Below, piece after piece: positions 46,127 through 55,715 of a stretch of 64,000 nucleotides of DNA. Each line of letters opens with the position of its first letter. Positions within the stretch are counted from its first letter, which is position 1. The position numbers and the translations under genes are program-made. The DNA comes from Aestuariivirga sp. (GTDB lineage: Bacteria > Pseudomonadota > Alphaproteobacteria > Rhizobiales > Aestuariivirgaceae), in the NCBI GenBank assembly GCA_030680855.1, contig JAUXUN010000011.1:1-64000 (forward strand), given 5' to 3'. A model generated the notes under the pieces. The model searched no databases, was not told the origin of the DNA, and saw nothing but the letters and a program-made list of their open reading frames with translations.

Positions 46127-46222
46127 TCAGCCAATGGCCAGTTTGATCAAATAGCCTACGGAAGCCACCACCAGCACACCGGCCAGCCACAGCCCTGCGA
46201 ACCACAATAGCCTGCGGCCCAT
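46127..46222 (-). CDS. small bd-oxidase subunit, CydX-like (DUF2474)
   Basis: A 31-residue single-span protein, MGRRLLWFAGLWLAGVLVVA then SVGYLIKLAIG. Basic start followed by one hydrophobic helix, with Trp-Phe and Leu-Trp near the N-terminus, as in the DUF2474 family that accompanies cyanide-insensitive-type bd oxidases and plays the CydX role. Its ATG overlaps the cydB stop (TGATG), so it is translationally coupled and expected to assemble into the oxidase. It is short enough to be missed by gene callers. Confidence 0.85.
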   Translation of the reverse strand: MGRRLLWFAGLWLAGVLVVASVGYLIKLAIG

Positions 46223-47229
46223 CAATGATAGCCTTCGTGCGGATCGACCTTGCCGCGGAAAACCCAGTAGGAATAGGCGGTGTAGGCGAGGATCAGCGGC
46301 ACCAGGACAAGGGCGCCGACGAGCAGGAAGCCCAGGCTCTTGTCAGGTGCGGCCGCATCCCAGATCGAAAGCGCGGGCGGAACGATATAGGGATAGAAGC
46401 TAATGCCCAGCCCTGCGAAGCACAGGACGAAGAGGCCGAGAGACGAGAAAAAAGGGCGGTAATCGCTTCTGTCGCGCAAGCCGGTGTAGAGGCCAAAGAT
46501 GCAGACCAGAACCAGCAGGGGCACAATGGCGCTGAAGAGCATGGCGGGCCAGGCAAACCAGCGGGCGAAGTAGATCGGTTCCAGAAACGGCGTCCACAGG
46601 CTTACGGCGCCGATGAGGACAATGGTGGCAGCACCGGTGACCCAGGCCTGCTTGCGTGATGTTTCCTGCAGTTCGCCTTCGGTTTTCATCACCAGCCAGG
46701 TGGCCCCAAGGAGGGCATAGCCCATGACCAACGCAACACCCGTGAGCAAGGTGAAGGGCGAGACCCAATCCCACCAACCGCCGGCATAGGCGCGGTTGAC
46801 CACGGGAATGCCCTGCACCAGAGCGCCAAGGGCCATGCCTTGGGCGAACGTGGCGATGAGGGAGCCGCCGCTGAAGGCCCAATCCCAGAGGAACTGGCCG
46901 CGCTTGGTGCGCCAGCGAAATTCGAAGGCAACGCCGCGCAGGACAAGTGCAAGCAGCATGGCGATGAGGGGGGCATAGAGGGCGGGCATTATCAAGGCAT
47001 AGGCCAGCGGGAACACGGCCAACAGGCCACCGCCACCCAGCACCAGCCAGGTTTCATTGCCATCCCAGACGGGGGCAACGGAATTCATCATCACGTCACG
47101 GTCATGGCTTTTCTTCGCAAGTGGAAACAGAATGCCGACGCCGAGATCAAAACCATCGAGCACTACGTAGGCCAGAACCGCGAAGGCGATAAGGCCGGCC
47201 CAGATGAATGGAAGGTCAACTGTCATCAT
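46222..47229 (-). CDS. cydB: cytochrome bd-type quinol oxidase subunit II
   Basis: A 335-residue membrane protein with about eight or nine spans, beginning MMTVDLPFIWAGLIAFAVLA. It has the CydB signatures YVVLDGFDLGVGILFP (about 22) and NSVAPVWDGNETWLVLGGGG (about 49). It forms the structural partner of CydA in the quinol oxidase of the inner membrane. It starts 6 bp after cydA and overlaps the DUF2474 gene by 1 nt. Confidence 0.95.
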   Translation of the reverse strand: MMTVDLPFIWAGLIAFAVLAYVVLDGFDLGVGILFPLAKKSHDRDVMMNSVAPVWDGNETWLVLGGGGLLAVFPLAYALIMPALYAPLIAMLLALVLRGVAFEFRWRTKRGQFLWDWAFSGGSLIATFAQGMALGALVQGIPVVNRAYAGGWWDWVSPFTLLTGVALVMGYALLGATWLVMKTEGELQETSRKQAWVTGAATIVLIGAVSLWTPFLEPIYFARWFAWPAMLFSAIVPLLVLVCIFGLYTGLRDRSDYRPFFSSLGLFVLCFAGLGISFYPYIVPPALSIWDAAAPDKSLGFLLVGALVLVPLILAYTAYSYWVFRGKVDPHEGYH

Positions 47230-47235
47230 GTGTTC

Positions 47236-48633
47236 CTATCCGCCCGCTTTGAGGGCGGGACCGGGATTGATGCCGGCGGCGTGACTTGGGCCATGTTCGG
47301 TTTCCGGGTCAACTCTGTCCGGAGATTTTCCGCAGAGCCGGAGAATGTAGAAGGTCCCTGCCCCGAAGACGAAGAAATAGACAATGATGAAAGCCACCAG
47401 CGACGTGGCAACGGCGGGGGCGGCAATGGGCGAGGCTGACTCCGCCGTGGTGAGGAGGCCGTAGACGGTGTAGGGCTGGCGGCCCACTTCGGTTGTGACC
47501 CAGCCGGCCAGCACCGCCACTAAGCCTGACGGCGCCATGAACAGTGCCGCCCAATGCAGCCAGCGGTCTTCATAGAGCCGGTTCTTTTTCAGTCGCCTGA
47601 GCAAGCTCCACAAGCCTATGCCCAGCATGGCAAAGCCAATGCCCACCATGAGCCGGAAAGACCAGAAGACGATTTCGGCAGGCGGGCGCTGATCCTTGGG
47701 GAAGGCTTTGAGGCCTTTGACTTCGCCATCGGCGTGGTGAGTTAAAATCAGCGAGCCCAGTTTCGGAATGGCGAGCTGGTAGCGGGTAATCTCCGCTTCA
47801 TCGTCAGGCACGCCAATGAGAATGAGCGGCGCGCCCACTTGGGTTTCGTAGTGGCCTTCCATGGCGGCGACTTTGGCAGGCTGGTATTCAAGAGTGTTGA
47901 GGCCGTGCAGGTCACCGGCGAAAATCTGGATGGGAGCCACGAGGGCCGCCATCCACATGGCCATGGAAAACATCACGCGGGCGCCGTGCGACGCCGTGTC
48001 TTTCAACAAGTGCCAGGCGCCAATGCCGCCCACCACAAAAGCTGTCGTCAAATAGGCGGCAAGAACCATGTGCACAAAGCGGTAGGGAAAGGAGGGATTG
48101 AAAATCACGGCCCACCAATCTTCCGGCACGAATTGCCCGGCGGCGTTGATGGAATAGCCTGCCGGTGTTTGCATCCAGCTGTTCACAGACAGAATCCAGG
48201 TGGCGGAGATGAGCGTTCCGGCGGCAACCATCAGGGTGGCGAAATAATGCAAGCCGGGACCCACGCGCTTTTCGCCAAAGAGCATGACGCCGAGAAAACC
48301 CGCTTCGAGGAAAAAGGCGGAGAGAACTTCATATCCCATCAATGGGCCGATCACCGGCCCTGCCTTATCGGAAAAGACGCTCCAGTTGGTGCCGAACTGG
48401 TAGGCCATGACGATGCCGGAGACAACGCCCATGCCGAAAGCCACGGCGAATATCTTTTTCCAGAAGTTGAAGAGGTCGCGGTAAACCTGTTCCTTCCTCC
48501 ACAGCCACAGGCCCTCGAGAACAGCGAGATAGCTGGCAAGCCCGATGGAGAAGGCGGGGAAGATGATGTGGAAAGACACGGTGAACGCGAATTGCATCCG
48601 GGCAAGAGTCAGCGCATCGAGATCAAAAAGCAT
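47236..48633 (-). CDS. cydA: cytochrome bd-type quinol oxidase subunit I (CIO type)
   Basis: Haem-bearing subunit that oxidises quinol and reduces oxygen. The 465-residue product begins MLFDLDALTLARMQFAFTVS with the haem b595 ligand His in FTVSFHIIFPAFSIG (about 22). Other haem-ligand and quinol-site regions are MWMAALVAPIQIFAGDLHGL (about 228) and VTTEVGRQPYTVYGLLTTAE (about 372). The length is shorter than E. coli CydA (about 520), i.e. a short Q-loop, which with the DUF2474 partner points to the cyanide-insensitive CIO branch. It begins 29 bp after mfd, leaving little room for its own promoter. Confidence 0.94.
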   Translation of the reverse strand: MLFDLDALTLARMQFAFTVSFHIIFPAFSIGLASYLAVLEGLWLWRKEQVYRDLFNFWKKIFAVAFGMGVVSGIVMAYQFGTNWSVFSDKAGPVIGPLMGYEVLSAFFLEAGFLGVMLFGEKRVGPGLHYFATLMVAAGTLISATWILSVNSWMQTPAGYSINAAGQFVPEDWWAVIFNPSFPYRFVHMVLAAYLTTAFVVGGIGAWHLLKDTASHGARVMFSMAMWMAALVAPIQIFAGDLHGLNTLEYQPAKVAAMEGHYETQVGAPLILIGVPDDEAEITRYQLAIPKLGSLILTHHADGEVKGLKAFPKDQRPPAEIVFWSFRLMVGIGFAMLGIGLWSLLRRLKKNRLYEDRWLHWAALFMAPSGLVAVLAGWVTTEVGRQPYTVYGLLTTAESASPIAAPAVATSLVAFIIVYFFVFGAGTFYILRLCGKSPDRVDPETEHGPSHAAGINPGPALKAGG

Positions 48634-48662
48634 TCAGCACCTCAGCGCGCGACTATAGCCGA

Positions 48663-51600
48663 TCAGGCAGCCAGCTTCACCAGATTCTGCATGATCTGGC
48701 GGGTGCCTTTCAGGCGCTCTTCGGGCATCTTCCAGGTGCGCAGGATGACCAGCTTCATGTCGGGCCTGAGTTTGGCGAGTGTCCCCTGCCCGGCGATCCA
48801 TTGCACAAGTGCGGCGGGATTGGGGAAGGTATCCTTGCGGAAGCCCAGCACCACGCCTTTTGGGCCAGCGTCAACATTCGACACGTTGGCGGCGCGGCAG
48901 AGGAGTTTGATGGAGACCACCTCAATGAGATGCTGCACTTCCTCGGGCAGTCGGCCGAAGCGGTCATGCAGTTCGGCGCCGAAGGCTTCGAGATCCGATT
49001 GCTCGTGCAGATCGGCAAGCCGGCGATAGAGGCCGAGGCGCACCTGCAGGTCGGAGACAAATTTTTCCGGAATGAGCACCGAGGTTCCGACGTTGATTTG
49101 CGGCGACCAGGTGCCTTCGGCCTCTTCCATCTCGCCGCCGGAGCGCATCTTGATGACGGCCTCTTCCAGCATGGTTTGATAGAGCTCGTAGCCCACTTCC
49201 TTGATATTGCCGGACTGCTCCTCCCCCAGAAGATTGCCGGAGCCGCGGATATCGAGGTCGTGGCTGGCCAGCGTGAAGCCCGCGCCGAGAGAGTCGAGGG
49301 ATTGCAGGACCTTCAAGCGGCGGTCGGCGGCTTCGGTCAACACACGATTTGGCGGGGTGGTGAATAGGGAATAAGCGCGGTGCTTGGAACGGCCGACGCG
49401 GCCCCGCAACTGGTAGAGCTGGGCGAGGCCGAACATATCGGCGCGGTGGACGATGAGGGTATTGGCGGTGGGAATGTCGAGGCCCGATTCCACGATTGTT
49501 GTGGAGAGCAGCACATCGAATTTCCGGTCATAGAAACCGGACATGATGTCTTCAAGCTCGGTGGGCGCCATGCGGCCATGGGCGGTGCGGAATTTTATCT
49601 CGGGGATGTTCTCGCGCAGGAACTCGCCTATTTCGGTGAGATCGGTGATGCGCGGGACGACATAGAAGCTCTGGCCGCCACGGAAATGTTCGCGCAACAA
49701 GGATTCCCGGATGATGACTGGATCAAAGGGCGAGATATAGGTGCGCACCGCGAGGCGGTCCAAGGGCGGCGTGGTAATCAATGAAAGTTCGCGCACGCCG
49801 GAGAGCGCCAATTGCAGGGTGCGGGGAATGGGCGTGGCGGTCAGTGTCAACACATGCACATTGGCGCGGAGTTCCTTCAGGCGCTCCTTGTGTTTCACGC
49901 CGAAGTGCTGTTCTTCATCGATGATCAAGAGGCCGAGATCGCGGAACTTGATGCTGGCGGTGAGCAATGCGTGAGTGCCAATGACGATATCAATATCGCC
50001 GGCCTCAAGTCCTGCCTTCACGGCATCAATCTCTTTTCGACCAACCAGCCGTGAGGCCTGGGCCAGGCGCAGCGGCAGGCCCTTGAAGCGCTCACTGAAG
50101 GTGGCATAGTGCTGGCGCGCCAGCAGGGTTGTGGGCACCACGACGGCCACCTGCTTGCCATTCATGGCGGCGATGAAGGCGGTGCGGAGCGCCACCTCGG
50201 TTTTGCCGAAGCCGACGTCGCCGCAGATGAGGCGATCCATGGGGCGGCCCTTTTGCAGATCGTTGAGTACGGCTTCGATTGCGGTCAACTGGTCTTCGGT
50301 TTCCTCGTAGGGGAAGCGGGCGCAGAATTCATCGAAGGCGCCATCTGGCGGGGGCAGAATGTCTCCGGCCTTGAGTTCGCGGGCGGCCGCCGTCTTGATC
50401 AAATCCTCGGCGATTTCACGGATGCGTTCCTTGAGGCGGGCTTTCTTGGCCTGCCAGGCGCCGCCGCCCAGCCTATCGAGCTGGGTGCCGCTGTCTTCGG
50501 CGCCGTAGCGGGTCAGCAGTTCGATGTTTTCAACGGGCAGGAAAAGCCGGTCATTGCCGGCATAGATCAACAGCAGGCAATCATGGGGCGCGCCCTGCAC
50601 TTCGATGGTTTTCAGGCCTTCGAAGCGGCCAATGCCATGATCGACATGGACCACAAGGTCGCCTGCCGAGAGCGAAGAAAGCTCCGAGAGGAAATCCGCT
50701 GCTTTGCGGTTCTTGCGGGCCTTGCGGATCAGGCGGTCGCCGAGGATATCCTGTTCGGCAATGACGGCGAGGCCATTAGTTTCAAAACCTTCCTCAAGGC
50801 CCAGCACGACAAGGCTGACGATGGATTTGTCGCGTGTGCCGGCATCAGCCCAGGTGGTGGCGCTGGCCAGCGGCGCTAATTCGTGGTCTTTCAAAATGGT
50901 ATGCAGGCGCTCTTGGGAGCCTTCAGTCCAACTGGCGATCAGCACGCGCTTGCCGGACTTCCGCAGGTCTTCGGTGTGGAGTCTTATCGCGTCATAAATG
51001 CTTGAGCCGGTCTGGGTGCGCTCGGCGGCAAAGCTGCGGCCGCGCTTGCCGCCAAATGAAAGGCTGGCGGAGTCAGGGCTTTCAAAGGCGGACAAGGCGA
51101 TGTTGGTGCGATCGGCGAGAAGCTGTTTCCATTCAGCTTCGCCGATGTAGAGCCTTTCGCTGCCCAGGGGCTTGTAGGGGGCAGCGCCGAAGGAGCCCTT
51201 CTCGCGGGCCTCGCGCCTTGCATCGTAGAATTCGGCGACCTGTTCGTGACGGGCGAGCATGGACTCGTCGGCGGCATGGTCGAGGGAAATGGGCGAGCCC
51301 GGCAGATAATCCAGCAGGGTTTCGAGATGATCATGAAACAAGGGCAGCCAATGCTCCATGCCTTGATAGCGTCGGCTATTGGTCACTGATTCATAGAGCG
51401 GGTCATTCAGGTCGAGGCCGCCAAAGGCCGCGGCATAGCCGGTGCGGAAGCGGCCAATGGCTTCCGGTGACAGCAGAACCTCATTGGCGAGATTGAGAGT
51501 CAGATTTCGGAGCGTCACATTGGAGCGCTGGGTCTGGGCATCGAATTCGCGGATTGATTCCAGCTTGTCACCAAAGAAATCGAGGCGCACCGGATTTTCC

Positions 51601-52139
51601 GATCCGGGCGGAAAGATATCGATGATTCCGCCGCGCACGGCAAAGTCGCCGGGATCAACCACGGTGCCGACGCGCGAGAAGCCATTGCCCGCGAGGAAAG
51701 CCTGCAGCGTATCGCTCTTCACGAAGTTTCCGGGTGCTGCCGAAAAGGACGATTTGGCGATGGTCTCACGAGGCACGACGCGCTGGAGGGCGGCATTTAC
51801 CGTTGCCAGCACCAGGCGGGGCTTTCCGGTGGGCCGGTTCAATTGAGTGAGTGTCGATAGCCTGCGCGCCAAGCTATCGGCGGAGGGCGATACACGGTCA
51901 TAGGGCAGGCAATCCCAGGCCGGGAAACGCAGGACTTCCAGATCGGGTGCGAAATAGGCGATCTGTTCAGCAAGGGTGGACAGCCGTTGGTCATCCACGC
52001 AGATATGGAGCAGCGGCACATCGGCCATGTGCATGGCCAGCTGCGGCAGTAGCATTGCATCAAGGCCCTGCGGAACCCCGGACAGCAGGATGCGGCCGGA
52101 AACCTTCAGGCGTGGCGCTAGTTTTGAAAGATCAATCAT
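48663..52139 (-). CDS. mfd: transcription-repair coupling factor
   Basis: DNA translocase that removes stalled RNA polymerase and recruits UvrA. The 1158-residue product has the UvrB-like N-domain, the RNA-polymerase interaction region (DLVVHVDHGIGRFEGL, about 494), then the SF2 helicase core: ICGDVGFGKTEVALRTAF (about 640), LLIIDEEQHFGVKHKER (about 738), LTLTATPIPRTLQL (about 764), QLRGRVGRSKHRAYS (about 914). The C-terminal TRCF domain is present. Its ATG overlaps the sdhE stop (ATGA). recG lies divergently next door, the usual Rhizobiales arrangement. Confidence 0.97.
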   Translation of the reverse strand: MIDLSKLAPRLKVSGRILLSGVPQGLDAMLLPQLAMHMADVPLLHICVDDQRLSTLAEQIAYFAPDLEVLRFPAWDCLPYDRVSPSADSLARRLSTLTQLNRPTGKPRLVLATVNAALQRVVPRETIAKSSFSAAPGNFVKSDTLQAFLAGNGFSRVGTVVDPGDFAVRGGIIDIFPPGSENPVRLDFFGDKLESIREFDAQTQRSNVTLRNLTLNLANEVLLSPEAIGRFRTGYAAAFGGLDLNDPLYESVTNSRRYQGMEHWLPLFHDHLETLLDYLPGSPISLDHAADESMLARHEQVAEFYDARREAREKGSFGAAPYKPLGSERLYIGEAEWKQLLADRTNIALSAFESPDSASLSFGGKRGRSFAAERTQTGSSIYDAIRLHTEDLRKSGKRVLIASWTEGSQERLHTILKDHELAPLASATTWADAGTRDKSIVSLVVLGLEEGFETNGLAVIAEQDILGDRLIRKARKNRKAADFLSELSSLSAGDLVVHVDHGIGRFEGLKTIEVQGAPHDCLLLIYAGNDRLFLPVENIELLTRYGAEDSGTQLDRLGGGAWQAKKARLKERIREIAEDLIKTAAARELKAGDILPPPDGAFDEFCARFPYEETEDQLTAIEAVLNDLQKGRPMDRLICGDVGFGKTEVALRTAFIAAMNGKQVAVVVPTTLLARQHYATFSERFKGLPLRLAQASRLVGRKEIDAVKAGLEAGDIDIVIGTHALLTASIKFRDLGLLIIDEEQHFGVKHKERLKELRANVHVLTLTATPIPRTLQLALSGVRELSLITTPPLDRLAVRTYISPFDPVIIRESLLREHFRGGQSFYVVPRITDLTEIGEFLRENIPEIKFRTAHGRMAPTELEDIMSGFYDRKFDVLLSTTIVESGLDIPTANTLIVHRADMFGLAQLYQLRGRVGRSKHRAYSLFTTPPNRVLTEAADRRLKVLQSLDSLGAGFTLASHDLDIRGSGNLLGEEQSGNIKEVGYELYQTMLEEAVIKMRSGGEMEEAEGTWSPQINVGTSVLIPEKFVSDLQVRLGLYRRLADLHEQSDLEAFGAELHDRFGRLPEEVQHLIEVVSIKLLCRAANVSNVDAGPKGVVLGFRKDTFPNPAALVQWIAGQGTLAKLRPDMKLVILRTWKMPEERLKGTRQIMQNLVKLAA

Positions 52140-52402
52140 GGGCGGAACTTGAGGAGTTCTGGCAGCAGCGTATTGGTGAGCGTTGCAGGCATGGGAGCTT
52201 CGCCGGTGATCCAGGAGAGAAGCTCCTGATCGGGCAAATCAATGATGTCTTCAAAGGCGCTCAATTCGCTTTGGGTCATGGTTGGCAGGCGGGCTTTGGC
52301 AAAACCGCCCATCAGCAGGTCCATTTCCCTGATGCCACGGTGGCTGCTGCGCCACAGAAGACGCTTCCGGCGCAATTCAATGGGCTCAGCTGGGTATGTC
52401 AT
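52136..52402 (-). CDS. sdhE: succinate dehydrogenase assembly factor SdhE (DUF339)
   Basis: An 88-residue small helical protein that promotes covalent flavinylation of SdhA. From ATG 52402 it reads MTYPAEPIELRRKRLLWRSS and then HRGIREMDLLMGGFA, which contains the family RGxxE motif. LPDQELLSWITG follows (about 57). It overlaps mfd by ATGA, a coupling conserved in Rhizobiales. Longer frames enter the recG promoter region. Confidence 0.93.
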   Translation of the reverse strand: MTYPAEPIELRRKRLLWRSSHRGIREMDLLMGGFAKARLPTMTQSELSAFEDIIDLPDQELLSWITGEAPMPATLTNTLLPELLKFRP

Positions 52403-52463
52403 TGCTGCCTGATTAGCCGCTTCCCTACTTGCGCTGCAACACCTTACCCAACAAAATGGCGCC

Positions 52464-54572
52464 ATGCGTCCTTCTGTTCTCAATCCCCTGTTTGCAAGCG
52501 CCTCGGGCATCAAGGGCATTGGCCAGAAGCTTGACAAGGTTCTGGCGCAGTTCCTGCGGGGCGATGCAACGGCGCCGACGCGCATTGTCGACCTGCTGTT
52601 TCATTTGCCGAGCGGGGTTGTCGACCGGCGCTTTCGCCCGAAGATCGCCGATCTGCCCAAGGAGGGCATTGTTACCATTGAAGTGAAGGTGGGACGCCAC
52701 AAGCCGCCACCGCCCTTCAACAAGAGGCTTCCCTACCGGGTGGAGGTTTCGGACCAGACGGGCTTTCTCACCCTGGTGTTTTTTCATGCCTTTGCCGATC
52801 ATCTGCAACGCAGCCTGCCGGAGGGCGAAACGCGGTTCATTTCCGGCGAGATCAGCTGGTATGGCGAGGAGCCGCAGATTGCCCATCCGGATCACATCCT
52901 GACGGCGGAAGACTTCAGCCGCATGCCGCTGATCGAGCCGGTGTATCCGCTTACGGCAGGGCTATCGCCGAAAATTCTGGGGCGGGCCATCCGTTCGGCT
53001 GTCGAGCGGTTGCCGGACCTGGCGGAATGGCAGGACGCGTCTTGGAAGAAAAAACACGGCTGGCCGGATTTTTCAGCGGCATTGAAGGCGCTGCACGGTC
53101 CACAGATCAGCGAAGCGCCATCACTGGATTCACCAGCGCGTTTGCGGCTGGCGTATGATGAACTGCTGGCGAACCAATTGGCACTCAGTCTGGTGCGCGG
53201 ACACATGAAGCGGGCGGCGGGACGAAGTTTTGTGGGCGATGGCACGCGGCAGGCCAAGATCATCGGCGCCCTGCCCTACAAGCTGACTGGCGGGCAGACA
53301 TTTGCCGATGCGGAAATCCAGGCCGACATGGCCTCGCCCTCGCGCATGCTGCGCCTGCTGCAAGGCGATGTCGGATCGGGGAAAACCATTGTGGCGCTGC
53401 TCGCGCTTGCTACCGCCGTTGAGTGCGGGGCGCAGGGCACCTTCATGGTTCCAACGGAAATCCTGGCGCGCCAGCACCTTGCGTCCCTCACGCCACTTTG
53501 CGCGGCTGCGGGGATAGCCGTTGCGGCTCTTACGAGCCGCGAAAAAGGCAAGCAGCGGGAGGACATTCTGGATCGTCTTGTGGCGGGCCAGATTGACATT
53601 CTGATCGGCACCCATGCGCTGTTTCAGGAAGGGGTTGAATTCAAGAATCTTGGCCTCGTGGTGATCGATGAGCAGCACCGCTTCGGGGTGCATCAGCGGC
53701 TCGCCCTGCAGGCCAAGGCGGGAAAAGCTACGGACCTTCTGGTCATGACAGCCACGCCTATCCCCCGCACACTGGCGCTGACGGTCTATGGCGATATGGA
53801 CGTGTCCAAGCTGACCGAGAAACCCGCCGGGCGGCTTCCCATCGATACGCGCGTGCTGCCGCTTGAGCGCATGGGTGAAGTTGTGGCGGGGCTGGGGCGC
53901 AGCATAACAAGCGGGCAGCGGGCCTATTGGGTGTGCCCGCTGGTGGAGGAAAGCGAACTGGTGGATCTGGCGGCGGCGGAAGACCGCTTCAAACATCTGA
54001 ACCAAAAATTCCCAGGACGGGTTGGCCTCATTCATGGCAGGCTCAAGGGACCAGCCAAGGATGCCGTCATGGCTGACTTCAAATCCGGGGCGCTCGATAT
54101 TCTGGTTTCGACAACGGTCATTGAAGTTGGCGTCGATGTTCCGGAAGCCTCGATCATGGTGATTGAAAATGCCGAGCGCTTTGGGCTGGCGCAGCTCCAC
54201 CAGTTGCGCGGGCGCGTGGGGCGCGGCGCGGCCAAGTCAACCTGCCTGCTGCTTTACCAGGAGCCGCTTGGTGAAACGGCAAAAGCGCGGCTGACCATCA
54301 TGCGCGAAACGGAGGATGGCTTTCGCATTGCCGAGGAAGACCTGCGCTTGCGGGGTGCCGGCGAAATGCTGGGAACGCAGCAGGCGGGGCTTCCCCTGTT
54401 CCGCATTGCCGATCTTTCGGCGCATGGCGATTTGCTGGCGGCGGCGCGCGATGATGCGGCGCTGATATTGGCACGGGACGCGGAGTTAAAATCGGCGCGC
54501 GGCGGGGCGCTGCGCACCCTGCTCTATTTGTTCGAGCGTGATGAAGCAGTCAAGTTGCTTTCCGCCGGCTAG
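52464..54572 (+). CDS. recG: ATP-dependent DNA helicase RecG
   Basis: Branch-migrating helicase that remodels stalled forks. The 702-residue product has the N-terminal wedge OB-fold domain (about 60-160), then helicase motifs LLQGDVGSGKTIVALLALAT (about 300), VVIDEQHRFGVHQRLALQ (about 400), MTATPIPRTLALTVYGDM (about 427), and QLRGRVGRG (about 578). The C-terminal region has GAGEMLGTQQAG. Start MRPSVLNPLFASASGIKGIG fits the family. Divergent from sdhE-mfd across 61 bp; its last 23 bp overlap the converging DUF502 gene. Confidence 0.97.
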   Translation: MRPSVLNPLFASASGIKGIGQKLDKVLAQFLRGDATAPTRIVDLLFHLPSGVVDRRFRPKIADLPKEGIVTIEVKVGRHKPPPPFNKRLPYRVEVSDQTGFLTLVFFHAFADHLQRSLPEGETRFISGEISWYGEEPQIAHPDHILTAEDFSRMPLIEPVYPLTAGLSPKILGRAIRSAVERLPDLAEWQDASWKKKHGWPDFSAALKALHGPQISEAPSLDSPARLRLAYDELLANQLALSLVRGHMKRAAGRSFVGDGTRQAKIIGALPYKLTGGQTFADAEIQADMASPSRMLRLLQGDVGSGKTIVALLALATAVECGAQGTFMVPTEILARQHLASLTPLCAAAGIAVAALTSREKGKQREDILDRLVAGQIDILIGTHALFQEGVEFKNLGLVVIDEQHRFGVHQRLALQAKAGKATDLLVMTATPIPRTLALTVYGDMDVSKLTEKPAGRLPIDTRVLPLERMGEVVAGLGRSITSGQRAYWVCPLVEESELVDLAAAEDRFKHLNQKFPGRVGLIHGRLKGPAKDAVMADFKSGALDILVSTTVIEVGVDVPEASIMVIENAERFGLAQLHQLRGRVGRGAAKSTCLLLYQEPLGETAKARLTIMRETEDGFRIAEEDLRLRGAGEMLGTQQAGLPLFRIADLSAHGDLLAAARDDAALILARDAELKSARGGALRTLLYLFERDEAVKLLSAG

Positions 54573-55287
54573 CTTTCTTGCGCGGCGGTTTGCTGGCGAG
54601 CTTCATTTCCGTTTCCGGGGCTAGCGGCCCATCGGGAAACACCAGGCCCATGGAGATGACAAGCTTCAGGGCATCCTCGACGGTCGTATCAAGAACCAGC
54701 ACATCACCAACATCGCAAAAGAAGAGGTAGCCGCCAGTAGGGTTGGGCGTGGTTGAGACATAGGCGGCGTACATTTGGCGGCCCTTCTCCAAGCCTATCA
54801 TCGCGCCGTCGATCTCGCGCGAGATAAAGGCCAGCGTCCAAATGCCATGGCGCGGCCATTCAACCAGGCAGGCCTTCTGAAACGAGGTGCCCTTCTGCAG
54901 GAACAGGGTTTCGAAAATCTGTTTCGAGCCCTTATAGATGGAGCGCACCACGGGTGTGCGGTGCAGCGCCTTGTCCCACAATCCGATCAGGGTGCGCCCC
55001 ACCAGATTGGCGGCCAGGGCGCCAACCAGGGTGATGGCGATGAGTGCGAAGATCAAGCCAAAGCCCGGAACCTTGAAGGGCAAATAAGTATCGGGATTGT
55101 AGTAGGGCGGAATATAGGGCTTGAGCCAGGCATCGAAAATATCGATGAACCAGAGCGTGGCCCAAATCGTGATCGCAATGGGCGCGGTGATGGCCAGTCC
55201 AGTGAAAAAATAGGCCCTAAGCCTCCCCAGGAAGGAAACGCGTGCCGCAGGTGTTGCCGGGGTTATGTCGCCATTTGAGCTTGCCAT
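54550..55287 (-). CDS. DUF502 family membrane protein
   Basis: A 245-residue protein with two hydrophobic spans (about 18-42, AYFFTGLAITAPIAITIWA; and about 67-90, FGLIFALIAITLVGALAANL), then the DUF502 soluble domain: PVVRSIYKGSKQIFETLF (about 112), TPNPTGGYLFFCDVGDV (about 180). The C-terminus is Lys/Arg-rich. Function unknown; the family is widespread in bacteria. The start ATG 55287 (MASSNGDITPATPA) is preferred over one at 55326. Neighbour of recG in Rhizobiales generally. Confidence 0.9.
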   Translation of the reverse strand: MASSNGDITPATPAARVSFLGRLRAYFFTGLAITAPIAITIWATLWFIDIFDAWLKPYIPPYYNPDTYLPFKVPGFGLIFALIAITLVGALAANLVGRTLIGLWDKALHRTPVVRSIYKGSKQIFETLFLQKGTSFQKACLVEWPRHGIWTLAFISREIDGAMIGLEKGRQMYAAYVSTTPNPTGGYLFFCDVGDVLVLDTTVEDALKLVISMGLVFPDGPLAPETEMKLASKPPRKKASRRKAT

Positions 55288-55340
55288 TGTGTATTGTAAA
55301 TCGCATGAACGGCGCTTGATGTGCAAGGGTTAGGCGAAGA

Positions 55341-55712
55341 TTGGACGTTCGGCGGTTAATTTACCTTGGTGTCGGCTGGCTGGGCCTTGGCATGGCGGTT
55401 GCCGGCGTCATTCTGCCTATCCTGCCAACAACGCCCATGCTGCTTGTTGCGGTCTGGGCATTTGGCAAATCGTCACCGGAACTTGCGGAAAGAATCCGCA
55501 ATCACAGGGTCTTTGGACCGCCGGTGCGGGACTGGCAGGACCATGGGGTAATTTCGGCAAAGGCGAAAACGCTGGCCGTTACCGTCATGGCTCTCATGGG
55601 AGGCTGGCTTTGGGTTTACGGCAACTTGCCGGCGTGGCTTACCCTGCTCATCATTGCCGTCATGGCTGGCGCAGGCGCCTTCGTGGGAAGCCGTCCTGGT
55701 GCTCCAGAATAG
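55341..55712 (+). CDS. DUF454 family membrane protein (YbaN-like)
   Basis: A 123-residue protein with three or four membrane spans. The family pattern is GWLGLGMAVAGVILPILPTT then LVAVWAFGKSSPELAERIRN, with HRVFGPPVRDWQDHGVI (about 55) following. No ATG fits; TTG 55341 gives the same N-terminus as other members (VRRLIYLGVGWLGL). Function unknown. Divergent from the DUF502 gene across 53 bp. Confidence 0.9.
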   Translation: MDVRRLIYLGVGWLGLGMAVAGVILPILPTTPMLLVAVWAFGKSSPELAERIRNHRVFGPPVRDWQDHGVISAKAKTLAVTVMALMGGWLWVYGNLPAWLTLLIIAVMAGAGAFVGSRPGAPE

Positions 55713-55715
55713 GCC

